Source: Parvularculaceae bacterium (GTDB taxonomy: Bacteria > Pseudomonadota > Alphaproteobacteria > Caulobacterales > Parvularculaceae). Taken from it: a DNA stretch of 22,218 bases. Of the stretch, positions 1 through 7,268 are shown one piece after another (the first letter of the stretch is position 1; every line of letters begins with the position of its first letter). A program made the translations under genes and the position numbers. The DNA lies in the NCBI GenBank assembly GCA_004213235.1, contig SHAI01000010.1, positions 1-22,218 of the forward strand, in the 5' to 3' direction. The notes under the pieces were generated by a model that was not told where the DNA came from, did no database searches, and saw only the letters and a program-made list of their open reading frames with translations.

Positions 1-1067
1 GCACCGGCGGAGACGTCATTGGCGATAATCCAGTCGCAACCTTTCCGCTTACGTTTGGCGCGGGCATGATCAATCACATCATTGGTTTCAGCGGCAAACC
101 CGATTACCAATTCCGGGCGCGCTGTCGCATCCAGAGATGACACAGTTTTCAAAATGTCGGGATTTTCCGCAAGCGGAATAGTAGTTAGTCCCCCGCGCTC
201 TTTTTTGATTTTTTGGTTGGTTTCAATTTCCGGGCGGTAATCGGCAACGGCCGCGCACATGATCGCCACATCTGCAGGCAATGCGGTCTCAACGGCCGTC
301 AGCATGTCCCGCGCCGTTTCGATCCGCTTCATGCTAACGCCTGGAATATCGGCAAGGTCGGTTGGCCCACAGACCAGCGTGACATCCGCCCCGGCACGCG
401 CCAGTGCTGCGGCGATTGCAAAGCCCTGCTTGCCAGACGAGCGATTGGCGATATAGCGCACCGGGTCAAGAGGCTCATGGGTCGGGCCGGCGGTAATCAC
501 GATTTTACGCCCGCGCAAAGGTGCATCCTTGGCGGTGGCAAAAAAGGTCTCTACCGCTGCGGCGATTTCTTCTGGTTCTGCCATGCGCCCGGGGCCAAAT
601 TCACCGCACGCCATGTCGCCGTCATTGGGCCCGATAAAACGCGCACCGTCTTTGCGTAATTGCGCAACATTTCGCTGGGTGGCGGCATGTGTCCACATCC
701 GCACATTCATCGCCGGGGCCAGCAGGACCGGTTTATCGGTCGCCAGAAGCGCCGTGGCCGCAAGATCATTGGCGTGCCCATTGGCAGCTTTCGCCAGGAG
801 GTCGGCCGTGGCCGGAGCCACCACCACCAGGTCAGCCGATCTGGATAGCTGAATATGGCCCATTTCTGCCTCATCGGTCAGGTCGAAAAGATCGCTGTAG
901 ACCTTTTCACCGGTAAGGGCGGAAACCGATAGCGGTGTGACAAACTCAGCGCCCGCCCGGGTAAGAATTGCCCGTGATGCGATGCCTTGTTTGGCGAGTA
1001 GCCGGATCAGCTCCAGAGATTTATACGCGGCGATCCCGCCGCCAATGATGAGAAGAACGGATTTCAT
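1..1067 (-). CDS. coaBC: Bifunctional phosphopantothenoylcysteine decarboxylase / phosphopantothenate-cysteine ligase, 3' end cut by window
   Basis: Cytoplasmic flavoenzyme that joins cysteine to 4'-phosphopantothenate (CoaB) and decarboxylates the product to 4'-phosphopantetheine (CoaC) in coenzyme A synthesis. I translated 355 residues from the ATG. The CoaC half shows the N-terminal GGGIAAYK flavin-binding start, the active-site His71 (GHIQLSR), the PAMN motif at 118-121 and the Cys154 loop (ACGEFGPGR). The CoaB half begins near residue 187 with ITAGPTHEPLDPVRYI, followed by NRSSGKQG, the AAVADYRP motif and the KIKK lysine cluster near 286-289. Family members are usually about 400-430 residues, so about 50 C-terminal residues lie beyond the left edge. 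It follows ubiB by about 60 bp on the same strand, the normal alphaproteobacterial order. An AGGT-like Shine-Dalgarno precedes the start. All key residues are intact, so identification is firm. Confidence 0.96.
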   Translation of the reverse strand, partial: MKSVLLIIGGGIAAYKSLELIRLLAKQGIASRAILTRAGAEFVTPLSVSALTGEKVYSDLFDLTDEAEMGHIQLSRSADLVVVAPATADLLAKAANGHANDLAATALLATDKPVLLAPAMNVRMWTHAATQRNVAQLRKDGARFIGPNDGDMACGEFGPGRMAEPEEIAAAVETFFATAKDAPLRGRKIVITAGPTHEPLDPVRYIANRSSGKQGFAIAAALARAGADVTLVCGPTDLADIPGVSMKRIETARDMLTAVETALPADVAIMCAAVADYRPEIETNQKIKKERGGLTTIPLAENPDILKTVSSLDATARPELVIGFAAETNDVIDHARAKRKRKGCDWIIANDVSAG

Positions 1068-1126
1068 ACGACCTGTTTAGCGAATTCTGCGCTCTGGTGA
1101 AACATCTTTGCCGTTCACGGAGCTAT

Positions 1127-2701
1127 TCATGTTAATACCATCGCCGCCACAAGGACCAGTGCGGCGCTGCCGGCAAATAAAAGTGCGGCGCGGGTCATGC
1201 GCCCTTCACGGGAAAGCGCTTTTGCCAATTCTTCTGTGGTGTGTTGCGACAGGCCAAACCGGTCTGTGGATACGCGCGCAGAGGCTTCGCCAATCTGTTC
1301 CAGATAACGCGGCAGATGCGGTGCAACGTCCAGCGCCTTTTCCGTCGCTTCGCGCAGGCGCTCCAATTGCCGCCGAGGACCGACCTCCTCAGCCACATAT
1401 TCTTTGACGACCGGCGTTGCACTGTCCCAAAGGTTAATCTCCGGATCCAGGCCGCGGGCAACCCCCTCCACGATCACCATGGTCCGCTGCAATAGGACAA
1501 GTTCAGGGCGCAGATGCATGTCGAATAAATCGGTCACGTCAAAAAGCTGCTGCATGACCTTCGACATGTCCATGAGGTTGGCGTTTTTGCCATATAGTGG
1601 CTCGCCAACGGCACGTAGCGCCTGGGCGAATTGTTCAACACTGTGATGTGCCGGGACATAGCCTGCGTTAAAATGTGCCTTGGCGGTGCGTTGGTAATCG
1701 CGGATCGAAAAACCGTAAATGATTTCTGCAAAGGTGCGCCGGGCAAGAGCATCCAGGCGCCCCATAATGCCGAAATCGATCAACACCATTTTCCCATCCG
1801 GACGAACCAATATGTTTCCCTGGTGCATATCGGCATGGAAAAAGCCATTGAACAGGGCTTGGCGCAAAAACGATTGAAGCACATGCACGGCGAGGCGTTT
1901 GCGGTCGATGCCCATGGCATCCAGCTTTTTGTGATCATTGACGGCAACGCCGTCCACCCATGAAAGCGTCAGGATTCGTCGTGATGTCAGTGGCCAGATA
2001 ATCTCTGGAATGACGATTTGTGGGTCACCGTGCATGTCTTCAGCAAGTTGCGAGGCGGCCCCGGCCTCCATGCGCAAATCCAGTTCTACAGCCGCGGATT
2101 CGCGCAAGGTCTCGATAAATTTTACGGGCTCAAGACGCTGCGCTGGACGCGACAGCATTTCAGCTGTTTTCGCCGCGCGCAAAAATGCCCGGAATTCCCG
2201 GCGTGCACGCTGTTCGATCTTGGGACGGAGAATTTTGACAGCAACTTCCCGTCCGTCTTTCAACGTTGCTTTGTGGACCTGGGCGATTGACGCGGCGGCA
2301 ATGGGTTCTGAGAAGGTATCAAAAAGCTCAGATAGGGGTTTGCCGAAAGCGGTTTCAAGCTCTGCGACCGCGTGGGCGCGGGGGAATGCCGGCATGGCAT
2401 CTTGCAGGCGGCCCAAATCTTCCGCCATTTCAAATCCGATTACATCGGGGCGTGTCGCCATCACCTGTCCGAGTTTGACATAAGGCGGGCTCATCGCCTC
2501 AAAGGCGGCGGCTAATCGTTCGCCCGGACGTAGCTTCCTGCCATCGCGCTTTGTGTTCGCACCAATACGCGTTGCTGCGCCGATGAACTTGATAAGCGGT
2601 GGTGCTTGATGGGCAACCTCCCTCGGGATGAGCGCGTCATATCGCGTCAATCGCCAGGCGGCCCCGATCAGCCGCGCCCAGTCAATAAGGGCTGTCAGCA
2701 T
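1127..2701 (-). CDS. ubiB: UbiB atypical kinase/ATPase, ubiquinone biosynthesis accessory protein
   Basis: ABC1/ADCK-family protein-kinase-like ATPase needed for ubiquinone biosynthesis, thought to act at the membrane on lipid intermediates or on the Ubi enzyme complex. The 524-residue product shows the family KxGQ motif (KLGQ 76-79), the Ala-rich nucleotide loop AAAS near 136-139, a candidate ATP-binding Lys156 (VAVKI), HADMHQGN near 289-296 and the DFG at 309-311. The C-terminal 20 residues are strongly hydrophobic, fitting the membrane anchor. I chose the ATG ten bases after the ubiE stop because the product then begins LTALIDWARLIG, as family members do. An in-frame ATG 42 bases upstream would overlap ubiE. 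It sits between ubiE and coaBC in one minus-strand operon. Confident call. Confidence 0.95.
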   Translation of the reverse strand: MLTALIDWARLIGAAWRLTRYDALIPREVAHQAPPLIKFIGAATRIGANTKRDGRKLRPGERLAAAFEAMSPPYVKLGQVMATRPDVIGFEMAEDLGRLQDAMPAFPRAHAVAELETAFGKPLSELFDTFSEPIAAASIAQVHKATLKDGREVAVKILRPKIEQRARREFRAFLRAAKTAEMLSRPAQRLEPVKFIETLRESAAVELDLRMEAGAASQLAEDMHGDPQIVIPEIIWPLTSRRILTLSWVDGVAVNDHKKLDAMGIDRKRLAVHVLQSFLRQALFNGFFHADMHQGNILVRPDGKMVLIDFGIMGRLDALARRTFAEIIYGFSIRDYQRTAKAHFNAGYVPAHHSVEQFAQALRAVGEPLYGKNANLMDMSKVMQQLFDVTDLFDMHLRPELVLLQRTMVIVEGVARGLDPEINLWDSATPVVKEYVAEEVGPRRQLERLREATEKALDVAPHLPRYLEQIGEASARVSTDRFGLSQHTTEELAKALSREGRMTRAALLFAGSAALVLVAAMVLT

Positions 2702-2711
2702 ATGAGCCCCG

Positions 2712-3491
2712 TCAGATTTTCGCGCCGGAATGAATAGCAGCAACGCCGCCTGTCAAATTCTCAACCGTGGTGCGGGCGAACTTTGCGTCTTCAATCATTG
2801 ATGCAAATGCCCGCTGTTTTGGAAACCGTCTGATCGATTCCACGAGATATTGATAACTCTCCCGGTCGCCAACCGCCTGTTCGCCAAGCCAGGGAATAAC
2901 ATTAAACGAGTACTGATCATAAATTTTCTGCATTGGTTCAATGACCGGGTGAGAAAATTCAAGGCAGCTGAAGCGACCGCCCGGCTTTAAGACACGATAT
3001 GCTTCGCGAAGTGCTCTTGGTATATCTGTGACGTTCCGAATTCCGAATGCGATTGTGTACTGGTCAACACTGTTATCCGGAAGGGGGATATTTTCTGCGT
3101 CGGCGCATAACCGCGCGGCCCTTGATCTTGTCAGCGCGGGGCGATCCATTCCAGCCCGGAGCATTTCAAAATTGATGTCGCACACAATGGCCTCAGCCGG
3201 TGGGCGTTTGCCGATATTGGGCCGCTCATCCGCGCGCTGGAGAAACCCCGCAGCGATGTCCCCGGTGCCGCCGGCCATGTCCAGGAGCATTCTGCCCGGT
3301 TGCGGGGCGAGGCGATCCAGAAAAGTGGATTTCCAGACCCGGTGAATGCCGCCGGACATGAGATCATTCATCACGTCATATTGACGGGCAACACTGTCAA
3401 AGACGCCGCGCACCAGTTTCGGCTTGTCTTTTGCGGTGACGTCGCGAAAGCCGAAAGAGGTCTGGGGGTGATCTGTGATATCCGATGACAT
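2712..3491 (-). CDS. ubiE: Demethylmenaquinone/demethoxyubiquinol C-methyltransferase
   Basis: SAM-dependent C-methyltransferase of ubiquinone (and, where present, menaquinone) biosynthesis, soluble or membrane-associated. The 259-residue product carries the family start FGFRDV, then RGVFDSVARQYDVMNDLMS, the SAM motif LDMAGGTGDI at 70-79, AFGIRNVTD and YRVLKPGGRFSCLEFSHP. The C-terminus ends in VENLTGGVAAIHSG, which is typical. The start is uncertain by a few codons: ATGs at 3491, 3503 and 3551 are in frame. I prefer 3491 because conserved sequence begins soon after, but the only AGGA lies just before the 3503 ATG. It is the first gene of a ubiE-ubiB-coaBC run in this window, with ubiB starting 10 bp after its stop. 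Function is secure from motifs. Confidence 0.94.
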   Translation of the reverse strand: MSSDITDHPQTSFGFRDVTAKDKPKLVRGVFDSVARQYDVMNDLMSGGIHRVWKSTFLDRLAPQPGRMLLDMAGGTGDIAAGFLQRADERPNIGKRPPAEAIVCDINFEMLRAGMDRPALTRSRAARLCADAENIPLPDNSVDQYTIAFGIRNVTDIPRALREAYRVLKPGGRFSCLEFSHPVIEPMQKIYDQYSFNVIPWLGEQAVGDRESYQYLVESIRRFPKQRAFASMIEDAKFARTTVENLTGGVAAIHSGAKI

Positions 3492-3643
3492 GATGAAATG
3501 CATATATCCTGTACACCGCGACGAGAAGCGCCTTGACGTCGCAATGATCATTTGAAAACTTAACTACCTGAATTTTCGCACGTTTCCGCTCAAAAGGCGA
3601 TTCCATTGCTTATGGTTGGAGCGGGTTATTTGCGGGTGTCGTG

Positions 3644-3657
3644 CGAGCTTGAGCTCG
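3644..3657. repeat. Short perfect dyad upstream of ihfB
   Basis: CGAGCT and AGCTCG arms flank a two-base centre (TG), about 40 bp before the ihfB start in the ubiE/ihfB divergent region. It could be a protein-binding dyad or part of a degenerate palindromic repeat. The region of about 200 bp between the two genes holds no other feature I can support, and no convincing promoter boxes. Confidence 0.3.
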
Positions 3658-3694
3658 TCATGCCATGTTTAAGCGGGGGGTAAGGTCGGATAGA

Positions 3695-3994
3695 ATGATT
3701 AAATCGGAACTGGTTCAAAAATTGGCGGATGAAAATCCGGATCTCTTCCACCGTGATATTGAGCGGATTGTATCGATTTTTTTCGATGAGATTTCTGGTG
3801 CTCTGGTGCGCGGCGACCGGGTGGAACTGCGCGGGTTTGGCGCATTCTCGGTCAAGCATCGACCGGCGCGGGTCGGGCGCAATCCACGTACTGGGGAGCC
3901 GGTTGAAATTGAAGAAAAATATTCGCCGTTCTTCAAAGCCGGCAAAGAAATTCGCGAACGCCTAAATGTACCCTCCGATAGTCGCGAGGCGTGA
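3695..3994 (+). CDS. ihfB: Integration host factor beta subunit
   Basis: Small nucleoid-associated DNA-bending protein that pairs with IhfA, binds specific sites and affects transcription, recombination and replication. The 99-residue product begins MIKSELVQKLA, the standard IhfB start, and has the DNA-binding arm and tip: RVELRGFGAFSVKHR followed by GRNPRTGE (61-68) and the FFKAGKEIRERLN end. The ATG used here matches family length. An upstream in-frame ATG would add 10 non-conserved residues, and an AAGG lies about 9 bases before the chosen start. HU proteins are close relatives, but the MIKSEL start and RVELRGFG wording favour IhfB. It is followed by lapA and trpF, the usual alphaproteobacterial context. 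Confidence 0.95.
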   Translation: MIKSELVQKLADENPDLFHRDIERIVSIFFDEISGALVRGDRVELRGFGAFSVKHRPARVGRNPRTGEPVEIEEKYSPFFKAGKEIRERLNVPSDSREA

Positions 3995-4065
3995 ACGTCT
4001 GACTTGCCGAACGAGTGCAGATCGGCACAAAAGACGTGAATGGTTCAGGAAATGGTCGCCCTTGC

Positions 4066-4404
4066 ATGTTTGAAAAAATTCTGTCCCGGCTGATTTGGGT
4101 GCCCCTATTCGTGGTGTTCTGCGTTTTTCTTATCGCGAACCGCCAGAGCGTCGCCATAAGCCTTGACCCGTTTTCAACGGAGAACCCTGCATTGCAGACA
4201 TTCGCCTTCCCCTTATGGGTTTGGCTGATCATGTTTTTGATGGCGGGATTTGGTCTTGGTGTGTTTGGCGCATGGGTATCTGGCCGCACGCAACGGCTTC
4301 AGGCGCACGCAGATCGCAAAGCGCTCCAGGCCCTCAAGAAGGAAAACGCGGTGCTGGCGGCACAGTCGACAGGTAAAGCGCCACTGATTGTCGCCGAGGG
4401 ATGA
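4066..4404 (+). CDS. lapA: LapA-domain (DUF1049) inner-membrane protein
   Basis: Small inner-membrane protein of the LapA/DUF1049 family. In Escherichia coli LapA works with LapB on lipopolysaccharide assembly; here that role is inferred from family only. The 112-residue product has a first membrane helix near 8-24, the family-typical ANRQSVAISLDPFS segment, a second helix near 48-69, and a charged, coiled-coil-prone tail (about 74-100). The start is uncertain: a GTG at 4036 and a codon at 4015 are also in frame, and no strong Shine-Dalgarno fits the ATG. The stop overlaps the trpF start in ATGA, implying translational coupling. Its position between ihfB and trpF is conserved across many alphaproteobacteria. 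Confidence 0.82.
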   Translation: MFEKILSRLIWVPLFVVFCVFLIANRQSVAISLDPFSTENPALQTFAFPLWVWLIMFLMAGFGLGVFGAWVSGRTQRLQAHADRKALQALKKENAVLAAQSTGKAPLIVAEG

Positions 4405-5147
4405 GCGCACCACCAGCCGATCTTCAATTCATGATAAAAATCTGTGGCGTGAAATGCGCGCAAACGGCGCTTCTGGCGGCGAAAAATGGTGCGAATCTGG
4501 TTGGGCTCGTTTTCGCCGATGCCAGCCCGCGGGCAATATCGCCAGCAGCCGCTAAAAATATCGTATCGAACCTGAAACAAAACGCGGACCGCGAAGGCTT
4601 TGAGGTGCCGGGGATTGTCGGGCTGGTTGTTGATCCAAGTGATGAATTGCTGTCGCAGATTGCCGGGTTTGTTGACTGGATCCAGCTCCATGGCAGTGAG
4701 TCACCCGACAGGGTTCGTGCGATCAAAACCCGATTTGGAAAAAGGGTGATTAAGGCCATTGGTGTTGAAAATAGCGAAGACATCCATAGGGCCTCCAGTT
4801 TTGCAGGGTATGCGGACCTGGTGTTGCTGGACGCGCGCCCGCCAAAGGGCGACCGGCAAACCGGCGGGCATGGCAGAGCATTCGATTGGGCTCTGCTTGA
4901 GAAAAATGCGGTATTACCGCCGTTTTTGCTGGCCGGTGGCCTGAAACCAGAAAATGTCGCGGCGGCAATCGCGGCTGGATCAGGTCATACCGGGTTTGCC
5001 GGTGTTGACGTATCGTCGGGGGTGGAGCGTTCGCGCGGCGAAAAAGACGATGATCTTCTATGTCTGTTTGTCCAGCGCGCATGGGCAGCTTATGAGGCGG
5101 AGCGCCGGGGGCGCCAGCAGGAAAGGCAGAAACATGGCCGGGATTGA
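4401..5147 (+). CDS. trpF: Phosphoribosylanthranilate isomerase
   Basis: Cytoplasmic (beta/alpha)8-barrel enzyme converting N-(5'-phosphoribosyl)anthranilate to CdRP, the third step of tryptophan synthesis. It shows the catalytic general base Cys15 in MIKICGV, the WIQLHGSE strand, the catalytic acid Asp144 in VLLDARPP, LAGGLKPENV and the phosphate-binding GVDVSSGVE. At 248 residues it is longer than usual (about 210-225), owing to roughly ten residues before MIKICGV and a basic C-terminal tail. The first ATG overlaps the lapA stop by four bases. An internal ATG at 4431 would give a more canonical N-terminus but lacks a ribosome site. Its end overlaps the trpB start by 14 bases, so trpF and trpB are coupled. 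Confidence 0.95.
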   Translation: MSAPPADLQFMIKICGVKCAQTALLAAKNGANLVGLVFADASPRAISPAAAKNIVSNLKQNADREGFEVPGIVGLVVDPSDELLSQIAGFVDWIQLHGSESPDRVRAIKTRFGKRVIKAIGVENSEDIHRASSFAGYADLVLLDARPPKGDRQTGGHGRAFDWALLEKNAVLPPFLLAGGLKPENVAAAIAAGSGHTGFAGVDVSSGVERSRGEKDDDLLCLFVQRAWAAYEAERRGRQQERQKHGRD

Positions 5148-6372
5148 ACCGCGTAATTCTTACCGAACGGGACCGGATGACCATGGTCGGTTTGGCGACT
5201 TTGGGGGACGATACGTCGCGGAAACCCTGATGCCGCTCATCAATGCGCTCGCCGCAGAGTATGACCGCGCCAAAGCCGACCCATCCTTTCATGATGAGTT
5301 GAAGTACTACCTGGAACATTATGTCGGGCGGCCGTCTCCACTCTATTTTGCTGAGCGGTTGACGGAATATGTCCGCGCCAATGCAGGTCGCGGCCGCGGC
5401 GCGAAAATCTATCTCAAGCGCGATGAATTGAACCACACCGGTGCCCACAAGATTAATAATTGCATGGGGCAGATCCTGCTCGCCCGCCGGATGGGAAAGA
5501 CCCGCATCATAGCGGAAACCGGTGCCGGCCAGCATGGTGTGGCGACCGCGACGGTGTGTGCCCGGTTTGGATTGCCATGTGTTGTATATATGGGGGCGAC
5601 GGACGTTGAGCGCCAAAAACCCAATGTTTTCCGAATGGAGCTGTTGGGGGCTGAGATCGTACCGGTCACAAGCGGTCGGGCGACCCTGAAAGATGCCATG
5701 AACGAGGCGCTTCGTGACTGGGTCACAAATGTTGCGGATACCTTTTACATTATCGGTACAGCTGCGGGGCCACATCCCTATCCAATGCTGGTTCGGGATT
5801 TCCAGTCCGTGATTGGTGAGGAAGCAAAGCAGCAGATGCACGCGGCGGAGGGGCGTCTACCCGATGTCGTGATGGCCTGCATCGGGGGTGGGTCCAATGC
5901 GATTGGCCTGTTCCATCCCTTTCTGGATGATGACAGCGTGCAGATCGTCGGGGTGGAGGCGGCGGGCCATGGCATTGAGAGCGGTGCCCATGCCGCTTCG
6001 CTAAGCGGTGGTGCCCCCGGCGTGCTGCACGGTAATCGGACCTATCTATTGCAAGACGATGATGGCCAGATTCTGGACGCCCATTCCATTTCCGCAGGTC
6101 TTGATTATCCTGGGATTGGCCCGGAGCATGCCTGGTTGAAAGATATCGGGCGTGCGACATATCTGTCAGCGACGGATGATGAGGCGCTCGCGGCGTTTCA
6201 GTTATGTGCAAAACTGGAAGGCATCATTCCCGCCCTTGAGCCATCCCATGCGCTTGCGCGCGCGCTGGAAAAGGCCGCTGACATGGGTAAGGATGAGATT
6301 TTGCTGCTGAATATGTGTGGTCGCGGGGACAAGGATTTGTTTTCGGTGATGGATCATTTGTCAGGGGTGTAA
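5134..6372 (+). CDS. trpB: Tryptophan synthase beta subunit
   Basis: PLP enzyme that condenses indole with serine to give tryptophan, working as an alpha2-beta2 complex with TrpA. The 412-residue product has the expected DFGGRYVAETLM start, the PLP Schiff-base Lys106 in HTGAHKINN, the catalytic Glu128 in ETGAGQHG, and the PLP-phosphate loop GGGSN at 251-255. The start ATG lies inside trpF and is preceded by a strong AGGAAAGG ribosome site. An upstream in-frame extension lies within trpF and is not conserved. Motifs and length identify the catalytic TrpB1 type. Unusually, trpA does not follow: four unrelated genes lie between (see 6421-12785). Confidence 0.97.
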   Translation: MAGIEPRNSYRTGPDDHGRFGDFGGRYVAETLMPLINALAAEYDRAKADPSFHDELKYYLEHYVGRPSPLYFAERLTEYVRANAGRGRGAKIYLKRDELNHTGAHKINNCMGQILLARRMGKTRIIAETGAGQHGVATATVCARFGLPCVVYMGATDVERQKPNVFRMELLGAEIVPVTSGRATLKDAMNEALRDWVTNVADTFYIIGTAAGPHPYPMLVRDFQSVIGEEAKQQMHAAEGRLPDVVMACIGGGSNAIGLFHPFLDDDSVQIVGVEAAGHGIESGAHAASLSGGAPGVLHGNRTYLLQDDDGQILDAHSISAGLDYPGIGPEHAWLKDIGRATYLSATDDEALAAFQLCAKLEGIIPALEPSHALARALEKAADMGKDEILLLNMCGRGDKDLFSVMDHLSGV

Positions 6373-6420
6373 GCCCTGATATTGCCAAATAAAACGTGCT
6401 TCTGGCGGGAGAATGATGGC

Positions 6421-7140
6421 ATGGGTAGGGTTGAAGCATACACTCTTATTGTCACGAGTTGCGGCCGCTTTGATCTGCTCGAAAAAACCCTATCCAGTTT
6501 TTTTGCGTATGCGGATATTCCCCCGGCGCGTACGATTTTGATCGAGGACTCAGGTGACGGATCGGTCCGGGATGTGGCCGCGCCGTTCCCTGTCGAAGTT
6601 ATCGTCAATGAGCGTCGCCTCGGACAGATGGCGGCAATTGATAAGGCTTATGGCTATATTGATACGCCGCTCATTTTTCATTGCGAAGATGATTGGGAAT
6701 TTACGCGCAGTGGGTTTATCGCCGAGTCTTATCGATTGCTGCACGCCTTGCCGCAGGTGTCGATGATTGGTCTGCGCGATCGGGCGTGTCTAAACCCTTT
6801 GCTACGTGACCGGCCAACCGTTCGTGATCGGGCGGGGGCGTATTTCCTGGCCGACCCCAAGGCACATCCAGAGTATTTTTCTTATTCTTTCAATCCGGGA
6901 TTGCGGCGCCTGGCTGATTACATTGCGATAGGGCCTTTTTCGCCATTGGGGTATGAGCCCGATATAAGTTTTGCTTTTAAACAGGCGGGATTCCAGATCG
7001 CCTATCTCGATCAACCGGCGGTGCGACACATCGGCGATCATCGCCATGTTGATGACCCAAAAGCCCCCAAGCGACCTAAAAATCAGATCCAGCGATGGGG
7101 CCGCTCATTGCAAAAACGGCTGAAACGGTTGTCGCGCTGA
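6421..7140 (+). CDS. Family-2-like (GT-A fold) glycosyltransferase
   Basis: Predicted cytoplasmic or membrane-peripheral glycosyltransferase of 239 residues; donor and acceptor are unknown. The N-terminus has the beta strand and loop typical of GT-A enzymes (YTLIVTSCGRFDLLEKTL), an acidic pair at 42-43 (IEDSGDGS) and a DxD-like metal/nucleotide motif EDDWEF at 89-94. The C-terminal part (EPDISFAFKQAG...) fits the acceptor side, and the last 20 residues are very basic. The ATG is preceded by GGGAG at good spacing, while a TTG 39 bases earlier is less likely. It lies 48 bp after trpB on the same strand and may be co-transcribed with it. The O-antigen-ligase-like gene further on suggests surface glycan work. 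Family level is fairly sure; specificity cannot be assigned. Confidence 0.78.
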   Translation: MGRVEAYTLIVTSCGRFDLLEKTLSSFFAYADIPPARTILIEDSGDGSVRDVAAPFPVEVIVNERRLGQMAAIDKAYGYIDTPLIFHCEDDWEFTRSGFIAESYRLLHALPQVSMIGLRDRACLNPLLRDRPTVRDRAGAYFLADPKAHPEYFSYSFNPGLRRLADYIAIGPFSPLGYEPDISFAFKQAGFQIAYLDQPAVRHIGDHRHVDDPKAPKRPKNQIQRWGRSLQKRLKRLSR

Positions 7141-7194
7141 GCCTTGCCTTCTGTCATTAAAAAACATTTTTAGGGCAGAGGGGCATTTCAAGGC
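7141..7194 (+). terminator. Long imperfect hairpin directly after the glycosyltransferase stop
   Basis: The 54 bp after the stop codon fold into nested arms: outer GCCTTG/CAAGGC (7141-7146 with 7189-7194), a middle stem (7147-7155 with 7174-7181, one bulge and one G-U pair) and an AT inner stem TAAAAA/TTTTTA (7158-7163 with 7167-7172). There is no clean U-tract after the GC stem, so a rho-independent terminator is only likely. It may instead be an RNA-processing or stability element at the end of the trp transcript. Confidence 0.4.
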
Positions 7195-7268
7195 TCGCAT
7201 GTTGTCGGCGTAGTGGTTAAAAACGGGACGAATTGCGCATAATGAAACGTCAGAGAAAGGGCGGGGCG

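Noticed and set aside
4750..5841. Long (363-codon) antisense frame across trpF and trpB
   Set aside because: Shadow of two certain genes in GC-rich DNA; its composition (His, Arg, Pro, Cys-rich) is not protein-like and no domain is visible.
6382..6420. TTG start for the glycosyltransferase
   Set aside because: The ATG at 6421 has a proper GGGAG site and gives the usual GT-A N-terminus. The extra 13 residues are not typical.
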